Positions 1 through 6,189 of a stretch of DNA of 10,562 bases are shown here, piece by piece. Source of the stretch: Promethearchaeota archaeon (GTDB taxonomy: Archaea > Asgardarchaeota > Lokiarchaeia > Sigynarchaeales > SOKP01); contig JAEOTJ010000317.1 in the NCBI GenBank assembly GCA_016839905.1, positions 1-10,562 on the forward strand, given 5' to 3'. The notes below the pieces were generated by a model, which did not search any database, was not told the origin of the DNA, and was given only the letters and a program-made list of their open reading frames with translations. The position numbers and the translations under genes were made by a program. The number at the start of each line of letters is the position of its first letter. Positions within the stretch are counted from its first letter, which is position 1.

Positions 1-2
1 AA

Positions 3-350
3 GCATATTGTCCTAGAAAAACATACTCGTCTCCTTACCACGGAACAATAAAATCTGGAAGGATTAATTGGTGGGGGAAGATAACTTATTATCGATATCA
101 TATCGAAGATCCGGTCTATTTTAATAAACAAATTCTGGTCACTATTGAGCACGGACATGATAACCATCGCGCCGATGATTGGAGCTCAACAGCATATTGG
201 TATCAAAAAGAGCCCCATGAATATGACTTATATCCAGAATTTCTGGATCGTATAGGTAGGAAACCAAAAGGAATTTCATGGCAACATATGATAAGAAAGT
301 CTTTATTCATATTAATGATTATATTCTTAATTCTTTGGTGTTTAATTTAA
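3..350 (+). CDS. GH172/DUF2961 family protein, C-terminal fragment with terminal membrane segment
   Basis: This is an open frame entering from the left edge (115 codons plus TAA; no start in the window). The fragment carries the end of a DUF2961 (GH172) jelly-roll domain. I recognise the YHGTI-SGRINWWG stretch, the YRYHIEDPVYFNK strand, TIEHGHDNHRADDWSS and the AYWYQKEPH segment. Characterised GH172 enzymes act on fructofuranosides or D-arabinofuranosides; the substrate here cannot be told. The last ~17 residues form a single hydrophobic helix (SLFILMIIFLILWCLI) ending at the stop codon, preceded by RK. That makes a C-terminal membrane anchor, although basic residues before the helix rather than after it would fit a cytoplasmic catalytic domain better than a secreted one. 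The active site is not visible because the N-terminal part is missing. The gene converges with the receiver gene at 479-859. Confidence 0.8.
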   Translation, partial: AYCPRKTYSSPYHGTIKSGRINWWGKITYYRYHIEDPVYFNKQILVTIEHGHDNHRADDWSSTAYWYQKEPHEYDLYPEFLDRIGRKPKGISWQHMIRKSLFILMIIFLILWCLI

Positions 351-440
351 AGAGTTATAAACTTTCCTTTTTGTGCTTCTCTCATCAGTATTAAGAAATA
401 TTAACCTAACGGCAAAAGCTTTGGAAGAAGTTGTATTAAG

Positions 441-448
441 AAAAAAAA
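441..448 (-). terminator. poly-T terminator of the receiver gene
   Basis: There are eight A on the plus strand, so U8 in the minus-strand transcript, about 30 nt after the receiver stop codon. Archaeal termination relies on such U tracts. No strong stem is needed or seen beyond the 454-465 palindrome. Confidence 0.45.
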
Positions 449-453
449 GAATA

Positions 454-465
454 GTAATTAATTAC
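454..465. repeat. 12-bp perfect palindrome in convergent intergenic region
   Basis: GTAATTAATTAC reads the same on both strands. It sits 13 nt beyond the stop of the minus-strand receiver gene and just before a T8 tract on that strand. It could form a short hairpin at the transcript end, or be chance in AT-rich DNA. Confidence 0.35.
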
Positions 466-478
466 ATTATCTTTATTT

Positions 479-859
479 TTAATTGCTTAGAAAGCTTTTT
501 ATATGGTTTACTAATTCTTTTCCAGAAAATGGTTTAGTAAGATATCCATCAGCACCAAGTTTCTTGCCTTTTTGAATATCTTCGTTAAAACTTTTTACAG
601 TAAATAAAATTACGATAATATGTTTATATTTGTCATTTGTTTTAATTTCTTCAAGAACAGAATAACCGGATTTCCCTGGCATCATTATATCTAATAAAAC
701 AAGTGAGATTTTATCATAGTTTTTTGATATAATATCCATTGCTTCTTTACCGTTATAGCACGTGATTATTTCAAAATTCTCCAATTTTAGAAATTTTTCT
801 GTCAAATTAACAATATCTGGCTCATCATCGACTATAAGAATGGTTTTTTCTCCAACCAA
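479..859 (-). CDS. Single-domain response regulator receiver (CheY-like)
   Basis: The 126-aa protein is almost entirely one REC domain and has no output domain. The phosphoacceptor site is complete: acidic pair D11-D12 in ILIVDDEPD, acceptor D57 in LVLLDIMMPG, switch Thr T87 in ILFT, and K109 in the LTKPF loop. It would take phosphate from a histidine kinase and signal by protein contact. No kinase lies in this window, so the partner is unknown (orphan receiver). The start is TTG (857-859), six codons before the first strand, which is the usual place for this family. There is no Shine-Dalgarno sequence, so leaderless initiation is likely. It is transcribed alone, divergent from the methyltransferase gene and convergent with the GH172 gene. 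The family call is firm; the pathway is unknown. Confidence 0.93.
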   Translation of the reverse strand: MVGEKTILIVDDEPDIVNLTEKFLKLENFEIITCYNGKEAMDIISKNYDKISLVLLDIMMPGKSGYSVLEEIKTNDKYKHIIVILFTVKSFNEDIQKGKKLGADGYLTKPFSGKELVNHIKSFLSN

Positions 860-956
860 ATAAAATTACCGTTTTTTTTTTATTTATCAAATATTGAAAT
901 GTTAATTATGAAAAAAATTTTTGTTATAATCAACATGGATCACAATAGATATAAAG

Positions 957-969
957 CAATTATATTTTA
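957..969 (+). promoter_or_regulatory. Candidate TATA box of the methyltransferase/radical SAM operon
   Basis: CAATTATATTTTA is centred about 20-25 bp before the ATG at 985, with no Shine-Dalgarno between them. This agrees with a leaderless archaeal transcript. The surroundings are so AT-rich that the exact box is uncertain. Confidence 0.35.
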
Positions 970-984
970 TAATTTTTAGTTCTA

Positions 985-1638
985 ATGACACGTAAAAATA
1001 CTTTTCCAATTTTTCCACAAGATTATATTGGTAAAAACGCGGAGTTATATGATTCTAAAAAATGGATGGAACGAAATCAAAAAAGAACCACATTAAAATG
1101 CCTCTCCTATCTTTTAGATGAAAAATTAAGCAAAATTGAAAGTGAAAATCAAGGGGGCAAGCGTTATTTGATTTTAGATTTAGGATGTGGAACAGGATTT
1201 TCCTCAGAAATATTAATGGATTATGGGTTTAAAGTAATTGGTGTAGATATTTTAGGTGATATGCTATCTTTAGCTAATGCAAAGAAAAAAATGGCATCAA
1301 ATAACAATTTGGAATTAATTTTAGCAGACATTAATCACTTACCTTTAAAGAAAAATTCAATTGATCATGCTATTTCTGTCTCAGCTTATAATTTCATCAT
1401 TTATGAAAAAAAAACCTTAAGGGATAAAAAAAAAGTCGTGAATAAAACGGCAAAACAATTAAATGTAGTTTTAAAAAAGAAGGGAAGAATAATCATTGAA
1501 TTTTATCCCAAAGACGAGGATGAGTTTAATCTTTTTAAGAATTCTATTATAAATAATGGATTTAAAGGATACATTGTAAACAAAAATCCGAAACAAAAAT
1601 CTGGGCAAATATTTTTATTATTAAAGAAGAAAAGGTAA
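985..1638 (+). CDS. Bud23-like class I SAM-dependent methyltransferase (putative rRNA/RNA methyltransferase)
   Basis: The 217-aa Rossmann methyltransferase has motif I LDLGCGTGFS (64-73), the acidic ribose-binding strand end VIGVDI with D88, and D115 in LILADINHLP. Several segments match eukaryotic Bud23/WBSCR22, the N7-guanosine methyltransferase of small-subunit rRNA: DxGCGxGxSxEIL, the ISVSAYNF segment (130-137; Bud23 has ISISALQW), EFYP (172-175) followed by an acidic stretch, and a terminal GFKG-IV-KNPKQKSGQIFLLL. It stops at KKKR and lacks the basic C-terminal extension of eukaryotic Bud23. From family knowledge a Trm112-type partner would be expected; none is present here. The ATG at 985 seems leaderless. 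The radical SAM gene follows after 4 nt, so the two are probably co-transcribed. The family call is good; the RNA target in this organism is inferred. Confidence 0.85.
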   Translation: MTRKNTFPIFPQDYIGKNAELYDSKKWMERNQKRTTLKCLSYLLDEKLSKIESENQGGKRYLILDLGCGTGFSSEILMDYGFKVIGVDILGDMLSLANAKKKMASNNNLELILADINHLPLKKNSIDHAISVSAYNFIIYEKKTLRDKKKVVNKTAKQLNVVLKKKGRIIIEFYPKDEDEFNLFKNSIINNGFKGYIVNKNPKQKSGQIFLLLKKKR

Positions 1639-1642
1639 ATAT

Positions 1643-2783
1643 ATGGGAGAATGCAAATTCTGTGGAAAAAAGGATAAAATAATTTCAGAGGTTCTAAATG
1701 TATGTAGAAATTGCATTATTAATCATAATTGGGAAGAAATAAAAGCACATATTTTTTCTATTCATGAACAAGTTCGAAAACAAGTTGACCTTCCAAATAA
1801 ACCTCCAAAAGCGAAAGGAACTGACATTAAATTGAATTGCAATTTATGTATTAATGAATGTACTCTTAATAATAAGGATGTCAGTTATTGTGGGTTAAGA
1901 AATATTCATAAAAATAACAGCGGGGAATTACCATTTCCCTCAAAATCAAAAGGTTATATTCACGGTTACATTGATTCAAATCCAACTAATTGTTGTAACA
2001 GTTGGTTCTGCTGTGCAGGGACCTCCGCAGGATTTCCTCAATATTCAGATCATGATGGTCCGGAATTTGGTACTTATAGCTATGCTGCGTTCTTGTATGG
2101 TTGTACTTTTAATTGCCTTTTTTGTCAAAATTCTTCACATAAATATTTTTCAAAAAAAAAAAATATTTGATGTAGAAACTCTAGCAAATCAAATTGTTAA
2201 AAATAAAAAGATCACTTGTTTATGCTATTTTGGAGGAACTCCGGAGGCTCAACTACCCTTTTCAATTAATCTAGCCAAGAAAATCATTGAAAAGATCAAG
2301 GATCAAGAAAAAGAAAGGAAGTTTAGAATATGTTGGGAATGGAATGGAAGCGGAAACCGAGAATGGGTGGAAGAATGCATGGAAATCGCATTAGAAACAG
2401 GAGGAACTATTAAATTTGATTTAAAAAGTTTCAATGAAAAGTTAAATCTTGCTTTATGTGGAGTAAGTAATAGAAGGACCTTAGAGAATTTTAGATTTTT
2501 GGCAGAAAAGTATTTCGGAACAAGAGTGAATTTGCCAGAAATGAGTGCTTGCACTCTAATGGTTCCAGGTTATGTAAATTATGAAGAAGTTGAACAAATT
2601 GCGAAATTCATTAGTGAAATTAATTCAGAAATACCTTATAGTTTATTAATATTTCATGGGGATTATCAAATGAAGGATTTACCAATAACATCACGAAATC
2701 AAGCCTTTAAATGCTTAGAATTAGCTAAAAAATATTTAAAAAATGTAAATATAGGAAATAAATTCTTATTAGACTTTCCTTGA
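1643..2783 (+). CDS. Radical SAM protein with N-terminal zinc-ribbon, interrupted by a frameshift in a 12-A run
   Basis: One gene is split into two frames. The 5' part (1643-2170) has C4-x2-C7 and C21-x2-C24 (zinc-ribbon-like), then C66-x2-C69-x3-C73 with C83, a PTNCCNSWFCC patch (C117, C118, C123, C124), and the radical SAM cluster C154-x3-C158-x2-C161 in GCTFNCLFC. It runs off frame after SKKK. Removing one A from the run at 2152-2163 joins it to IFDVETLANQ in the other frame, giving about 379 aa. The 3' part carries YFGGTPEAQ (the GGEP-like SAM motif), CWEWNGSGN and a C-terminal barrel region. The architecture resembles AmmeMemoRadiSam/PflA-like archaeal proteins of unknown reaction. AAAAGGT lies a few nt before the ATG. 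The gene follows the Bud23-like gene by 4 nt. The break could be a sequencing/assembly error, slippage-based expression, or a true mutation. Confidence 0.85.
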
Positions 2784-2792
2784 TAATTTCCA

Positions 2793-3602
2793 TTAATGAC
2801 TGGCCATATAACCCCTGATCTGAGACCAAGATTTAGGACCATATTTCTTCTTAGCTTCCTTGACACAATTGGGGCACACGCTAAATGGAACTTTTTTTAG
2901 TTCTTTTTTACCTTTTAAGTATAACTTCTGTCCATCCAAAGGATTCTGAAGATCGCCCGCGCATATGGGTTTCTTACAGAGATCACAGCGTACATCGGCA
3001 GCAACATCGGGATGTAGGTAACACATTGACCCATCCGTCACTTTTTCTGCCTGCATGGCGGCATAATGCTCTTTTGCCTGTTTAATCGCTATCTTTCCCA
3101 TTTTTCCTAGTTTTTCCTCCTGTTCTGGATTCATCATCGCATCTAAGAGTTTCTCGCTACGGCTCTTTTTCTTCTTCTTTTCCTTTTTACCAATCAATGT
3201 AAAATCCTCTCCGACAGCTTTATCATATGCTCTTTCTACAGTTGAGCTTATCATATTTTTCAATACGATTGTACTTGCTTTCATAATTTGTTTTTTTTCA
3301 CCTGCTTCAGATGTACAAAGAACTTCATATCCAATCTCAATTAATTTTTTACTTATTATAAATTGAAGAGTAATGAATGTTTCAAAAGTAGTCTTACCTC
3401 CTAATTGAAATTTCGAAGAAAGACCTTCTCGTGGTCCAACCTCTTTTATTTCCATATCCCCTGTAAGTGTAGTTGCTTTTGTAGAGCCAATAATATCTGC
3501 GAACTTTTTAAAGCTTACTTCAGGATCATTTGGTATCTTATTGGTAGAATGAATTATTTCTTCAGGAAACTTCATTTCTTTTACTTTTCCCATTTTTTTC
3601 AC
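2793..3602 (-). CDS. Uncharacterised protein with C-terminal B-box-like zinc-binding domain
   Basis: I do not recognise the 269-aa protein as a whole. The N-terminal two thirds (about 1-135) look like a mixed alpha/beta domain with no known motif. A very lysine-rich linker follows (139-147), then a helical charged segment (150-185). The C-terminal part has C194-x2-H197, C206-x2-C209, C214 and later C243-x2-C246. The CYLHPDVAADVRCDLCKKPIC spacing is like a B-box/zinc-ribbon finger, usually a protein-protein or protein-RNA contact module. The start is taken at GTG (3600-3602); ATG at 3591-3593 (residue 4) is equally possible. No Shine-Dalgarno is seen, and a TATA-like element about 23 bp upstream supports a leaderless start near GTG. 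The gene ends 9 nt from the radical SAM gene's stop, converging on it. No transmembrane segment is visible. Confidence 0.8.
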   Translation of the reverse strand: MKKMGKVKEMKFPEEIIHSTNKIPNDPEVSFKKFADIIGSTKATTLTGDMEIKEVGPREGLSSKFQLGGKTTFETFITLQFIISKKLIEIGYEVLCTSEAGEKKQIMKASTIVLKNMISSTVERAYDKAVGEDFTLIGKKEKKKKKSRSEKLLDAMMNPEQEEKLGKMGKIAIKQAKEHYAAMQAEKVTDGSMCYLHPDVAADVRCDLCKKPICAGDLQNPLDGQKLYLKGKKELKKVPFSVCPNCVKEAKKKYGPKSWSQIRGYMASH

Positions 3603-3619
3603 ATCATTATTTTTTTTTT

Positions 3620-3633
3620 TTAAATATAATATT
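3620..3633 (-). promoter_or_regulatory. Candidate TATA box of the zinc-protein gene
   Basis: On the minus strand the sequence is ATATTATATTTAAA, about 20-30 bp before the GTG/ATG start region and followed by a T-rich/A-rich spacer. The spacing suits a leaderless archaeal start. AT-richness limits certainty. Confidence 0.35.
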
Positions 3634-3750
3634 ATATGTTCTACATTTATAATAAGGATTTATTGGGAATAGGATGGCACTAGAAATCGAGATAATAAAA
3701 TTTATTTAAGAGAATTAATTTTCGATATTATTATTATTATTAATAAGATG

Positions 3751-3757
3751 TATAAAA
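3751..3757 (+). promoter_or_regulatory. TATA box of rps10
   Basis: A perfect TATAAAA sits about 26 bp before a predicted transcription start near 3780. That would give an ~18-nt leader containing the GGTGA ribosome-binding site at 3787-3791. It is the best TATA match in the 3603-3797 intergenic region; a weaker one (ataaaatttattt) lies near 3694-3706. Confidence 0.5.
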
Positions 3758-3786
3758 TGGACTGTAAGATTTTAAGATATATCATC

Positions 3787-3791
3787 GGTGA
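3787..3791 (+). promoter_or_regulatory. Shine-Dalgarno GGTGA deciding the rps10 start
   Basis: GGTGA is complementary to the 3' end of 16S rRNA and lies 6 nt before the ATA at 3798, which is ideal spacing. It is far from the next usable codons (TTG 3843, ATG 3846). An in-frame TGA at 3789-3791 excludes any start further upstream. Confidence 0.65.
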
Positions 3792-3797
3792 TTAAAG

Positions 3798-4103
3798 ATA
3801 CAGAAAGCTCGCATACGTTTATCATCAACGGAATTAGATGCCTTGATGTCCGTATGTGATCAAATAGAAAATGTATGTCGTACAACCGGGATAAAAAAAT
3901 ATGGTCCTATTCCTTTACCTACTAAAAAATTAAAAGTTCCCGTCTTAAAAGCTCCTTCAGGACAAGGAACTGCGACTTGGGCCAAATACGAAATGCGTAT
4001 AAGAAAAAGATTATATGAGATTGTCGCGGGAGAACGTTCAATGCATCTCATCATGAAAATCCAAATCCCCGAATCAGTTCTCGTTGAAATAGAGTTAATG
4101 TAA
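3798..4103 (+). CDS. rps10: 30S ribosomal protein uS10 (S10), apparent AUA start
   Basis: uS10 is a small-subunit head protein. The frame reads QKARIRLSSTE, then CDQIENVCRTTG, GPIPLPTKKLKVPV, the GQGTATW loop, the YEMRIRKRLYEI helix, and the terminal IPESVLVEIEL. All are hallmarks of archaeal S10. The conserved N-terminus (archaeal MQKARI/MNKARI) is encoded upstream of the first normal start codons (TTG 3843, ATG 3846). With the start at ATA 3798 the protein is 101 aa, the family's usual ~102, and a GGTGA sits 6 nt upstream. A start at 3843/3846 would delete the first beta strand. So the initiator seems to be ATA, or a sequence error has replaced ATG. The usual archaeal neighbours (tuf, fusA, rps7, rps12) are absent. 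It is likely transcribed alone from the TATA box at 3751, with a U-tract terminator at 4131-4142. Confidence 0.93.
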   Translation: MQKARIRLSSTELDALMSVCDQIENVCRTTGIKKYGPIPLPTKKLKVPVLKAPSGQGTATWAKYEMRIRKRLYEIVAGERSMHLIMKIQIPESVLVEIELM

Positions 4104-4127
4104 TTATAATTTGTAGTGTAATTATTA

Positions 4128-4144
4128 ATAATCTCATTTTTTAA
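4128..4144 (+). terminator. U-tract terminator after rps10 (shared 17-nt motif)
   Basis: ATAATCTCATTTTTTAA begins 25 nt after the rps10 stop and contains T6. The identical 17 nt occur at 6168-6184, just after another plus-strand gene, so this is probably a terminator sequence. Confidence 0.5.
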
Positions 4145-4156
4145 TCTAAATAGATT

Positions 4157-4996
4157 ATGATCTTTATGGAGATTTCAATTGACTTCTTAAAAGAAATGGG
4201 ATTAATTATTTATGAAAAAGTCCATCCCCTTCTTGGTACAAGAGAAGCGGCACAAAAACTTGAAAAAGGTGCGGGAGGGGATATATCCATGAATATTGAT
4301 ATAATTGCTGAGAACACAATTATAGAAATATTAGAAAAAAAAAATCTTGATTTGCTTTTAATTAGCGAAGAGATTGGAGAAAAATACATCGGTAATAAAG
4401 AAAAAGCCATTAAAAATCACTTTAAAGTAATTGTTGATCCTATTGATGGTTCTAATAATTCCATAAGAGGGATACCCTTTTGTTGCGTTTCTATAGCACT
4501 TGCTATTGGAGATAAAATAACGGATATCAATAAGGCAGTAATTATTAATTTAACCACTAAGGATATTTATTGGGCAGAAAAAGGAAAGGGAGCTTATTTG
4601 AATGATAAAAAAATTAAAGTTTCTAATATTGGGATTGATGGGGAATTTATTTTTGAACTTGATTTTGATTATAAAAATGCTCTTGATTACTTAATCAAAT
4701 ATAAATCTTTACTTCAAAAAATTTATCGTGTGAGAGTAATGGGCAGCAATGCTTTAAGTTTTTGTTTATTAGCACAAGGAAGCATTGATGGTTTCTTAGA
4801 TTTAAGAAGATCAAATAGATTAATGGATATTGCTGCGGGTTATTTAATAATCAAGGAAGCTGGAGGGCGGATTTTTTCTAAAAATGGTGAGGATTTAAAT
4901 TCTCATTTATCTATAAATGCTGAGATCCCTTTTATAGCTACAAACGCTAATTTAGAATCATTTTTAAAGCAAGAATTAAGAAAACTTGAAAATTAA
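4157..4996 (+). CDS. Inositol-monophosphatase family phosphatase (archaeal IMPase/FBPase-like)
   Basis: The 279-aa protein is the usual length for archaeal IMPase/FBPase class IV enzymes, which dephosphorylate myo-inositol-1-phosphate and often fructose-1,6-bisphosphate with Mg2+. The metal site is complete: E71-E72 in LLISEEIGE, D94-P-I-D97-G-S in VIVDPIDGSNNSIRG, and D224 in RLMDIAAGYLIIKEAGG. The GIPFCCVSIAL strand after the metal motif and the RVMGSNALSFCLLAQGSIDGF segment (194-213) are also typical. In an archaeon it may supply inositol for membrane lipids or act in gluconeogenesis; sequence alone does not choose between them. The start is ATG 4157 (ATG 4166 is an alternative); there is no Shine-Dalgarno. 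The AAG glycosylase gene follows after 20 nt, suggesting co-transcription. Cytoplasmic, no signal peptide. Confidence 0.93.
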   Translation: MIFMEISIDFLKEMGLIIYEKVHPLLGTREAAQKLEKGAGGDISMNIDIIAENTIIEILEKKNLDLLLISEEIGEKYIGNKEKAIKNHFKVIVDPIDGSNNSIRGIPFCCVSIALAIGDKITDINKAVIINLTTKDIYWAEKGKGAYLNDKKIKVSNIGIDGEFIFELDFDYKNALDYLIKYKSLLQKIYRVRVMGSNALSFCLLAQGSIDGFLDLRRSNRLMDIAAGYLIIKEAGGRIFSKNGEDLNSHLSINAEIPFIATNANLESFLKQELRKLEN

Positions 4997-5016
4997 TGTT
5001 GAATTAGGGCTGAACC

Positions 5017-5613
5017 TTGAAAGAATACAATAGATTAACAAGAGATTTTTTCATTAGAGATACCCAAACCGTGGCAAGAGAACTAATTGGTAAGTATCTA
5101 GTACGCAAAACCAAAAATGGAAATATGGTGGGAAAGATCATTGAAGTAGAAGCATATCTTGGGATTACTGATAAAGCATGCCATGTTTATGGTGATAAAG
5201 AAACAGAGAAAACAAAAGTAATGTATATGAAACCAGGAACACTATACGTATATTACATCTATGGAATGTACTTCTGTCTTAACGTTATAACAGAGCCTGA
5301 AAGAGTTCCAAGTGCCGTATTTATTCGACAACTTTATCCCGTTAATGGAATTGAGTTAATGAAGGAGAATAGGACAGTTAAAATCGGTAATAATTATAAA
5401 AATTTAGTCGATGGACCAAGCAAGCTTTGCATGGCTTTAAACATAACAAAAGAGAAATTTAATGGAAAAGATTCACTTATTCCAGACTCTAAGCTTTTTT
5501 TCACGGAAGGTGATGATGTGGATAAGACCAATATTAAATTAGGAAAAAGAATAGGGATTGAATATGCTGAAGATGATAAAGAAAGACTCTTAAGATTCAC
5601 GTTAGAAAGTTAA
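5017..5613 (+). CDS. DNA-3-methyladenine glycosylase, AAG/MPG family
   Basis: The 198-aa protein matches the AAG (MPG) fold, which excises alkylated and deaminated purines such as 3-methyladenine and hypoxanthine at the start of base excision repair. The N-terminal RLTRDFFIRDTQTVARELIGKYL is the family's opening. The catalytic EVEAYLG has E45, equivalent to human E125, with Y47 and H56. MKPGTLYVYYIYGMYFCLNV (71-90) includes Y82 (the human intercalating Y162) and N89 (human N169). VDGPSKLCMAL (131-141) is the conserved C-terminal motif. AAG is common in bacteria and eukaryotes and patchier in archaea, so acquisition by transfer is possible, though its base composition matches its neighbours. 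The start is TTG 5017, 20 nt after the phosphatase gene, with a weak AGGG upstream. The linkage to the phosphatase is probably transcriptional only. Confidence 0.95.
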   Translation: MKEYNRLTRDFFIRDTQTVARELIGKYLVRKTKNGNMVGKIIEVEAYLGITDKACHVYGDKETEKTKVMYMKPGTLYVYYIYGMYFCLNVITEPERVPSAVFIRQLYPVNGIELMKENRTVKIGNNYKNLVDGPSKLCMALNITKEKFNGKDSLIPDSKLFFTEGDDVDKTNIKLGKRIGIEYAEDDKERLLRFTLES

Positions 5614-5704
5614 AATCACTTATACATATTTGTTAAGAAATAAAAAAATAGGATCATATTAAAATAGAAGAATCGCAATATTTATTATATTAATAATTTC
5701 TCAT

Positions 5705-5709
5705 GAGGT
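5705..5709 (+). promoter_or_regulatory. Shine-Dalgarno GAGGT supporting a TTG start
   Basis: GAGGT lies 9 nt before TTG 5719. It selects this TTG over the out-of-frame ATG at 5703, with which it overlaps. Confidence 0.5.
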
Positions 5710-5718
5710 ATAAGAAAT

Positions 5719-6162
5719 TTGACAAAAGATGCAATAAAGTTTTGGCAAGCATTCGTCCGAGAGATGATAAGTATTGGCGGAAAGAATTTACCTAAATCAA
5801 TTTCTTCTCGCTTAGGAGCTAAATTGGCAAGGTATTATAAAGAAAAAGGTTTATTCTCAATAGAAGATGGCTTAAAAAAATGTTATAAAGCCCTTGAAGG
5901 AACTATTTATATAAACAGGATAGATAAGAATAATTTAGAAATTACTAATGAGTATGCAGTAAAATTCTGTCCTATAGGAGGTAAATATAATCCTGATCCC
6001 AAAAGAAAAGAATTAATTCGAGATAGTATTTGTATTCCCTATACTATCGGATTTTTAAATGAAATGGTTCCAAAATATAAATTTGAGCTGGAAGAAAAGG
6101 AATGTATTCTTGATTCTAAAGATAGATTTTGTAAATATTTTATACATTATGAGCAAAGATAA
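5719..6162 (+). CDS. Small cysteine-rich protein, V4R-like (tentative)
   Basis: The 147-aa protein has an N-terminal helical half (1-60) and a C-terminal half with spaced cysteines: C84 in FCPIGG, C105 in ICIPY, then C129-x8-C138 in ECILDSKDRFCKYFI. The end resembles the C-terminal E-x-C...G/D-x-x-C-x-F/Y pattern of V4R (4-vinyl-reductase-like) ligand-binding domains found in archaeal sensors, but I cannot confirm the family. The ligand is unknown; a small hydrophobic molecule or metal would be a family-based guess. It lacks a DNA-binding domain. The start is TTG 5719, supported by GAGGT at 5705-5709 with 9-nt spacing; an ATG at 5703 is in another frame. It is a monocistronic plus-strand gene, 105 nt after the glycosylase gene, and ends 6 nt before a terminator shared with the SRP RNA gene on the opposite strand. 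Confidence 0.75.
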   Translation: MTKDAIKFWQAFVREMISIGGKNLPKSISSRLGAKLARYYKEKGLFSIEDGLKKCYKALEGTIYINRIDKNNLEITNEYAVKFCPIGGKYNPDPKRKELIRDSICIPYTIGFLNEMVPKYKFELEEKECILDSKDRFCKYFIHYEQR

Positions 6163-6167
6163 ATAGC

Positions 6168-6189
6168 ATAATCTCATTTTTTAAAAAAA
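6168..6189. terminator. Bidirectional terminator (T6 plus strand / T7 minus strand)
   Basis: The plus strand has ATAATCTCATTTTTT (6168-6182), ending the cysteine-rich protein gene. The adjoining A7 (6183-6189) gives U7 at the end of the minus-strand SRP RNA. The first 17 nt repeat those after rps10 (4128-4144). Confidence 0.55.

Noticed and set aside
373..537. Plus-strand 54-codon frame starting GTG (LTAKALEEVVLRKKR region)
   Set aside because: It overlaps the 3' end of the well-supported receiver gene antisense, has no ribosome-binding site and turns into hydrophobic AT-rich translation.
1971..2170. N-terminal part of the frame that reads from ATG 1971 into the 3' half of the radical SAM gene
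   Set aside because: Before the A12 run the conserved residues are in the other frame; only the part after about 2163 is coding in this frame.
3405..3623. Plus-strand frame of 72 codons rich in Phe/Cys
   Set aside because: It is antisense to the lysine-rich N-terminal part of the zinc-protein gene, which explains its Phe content; no start signal.
3748..3795. 15-codon upstream frame (ATG to TAA) ending just before rps10
   Set aside because: Its ATG overlaps the TATA box itself, so it is probably not transcribed; the GGTGA inside it serves rps10.
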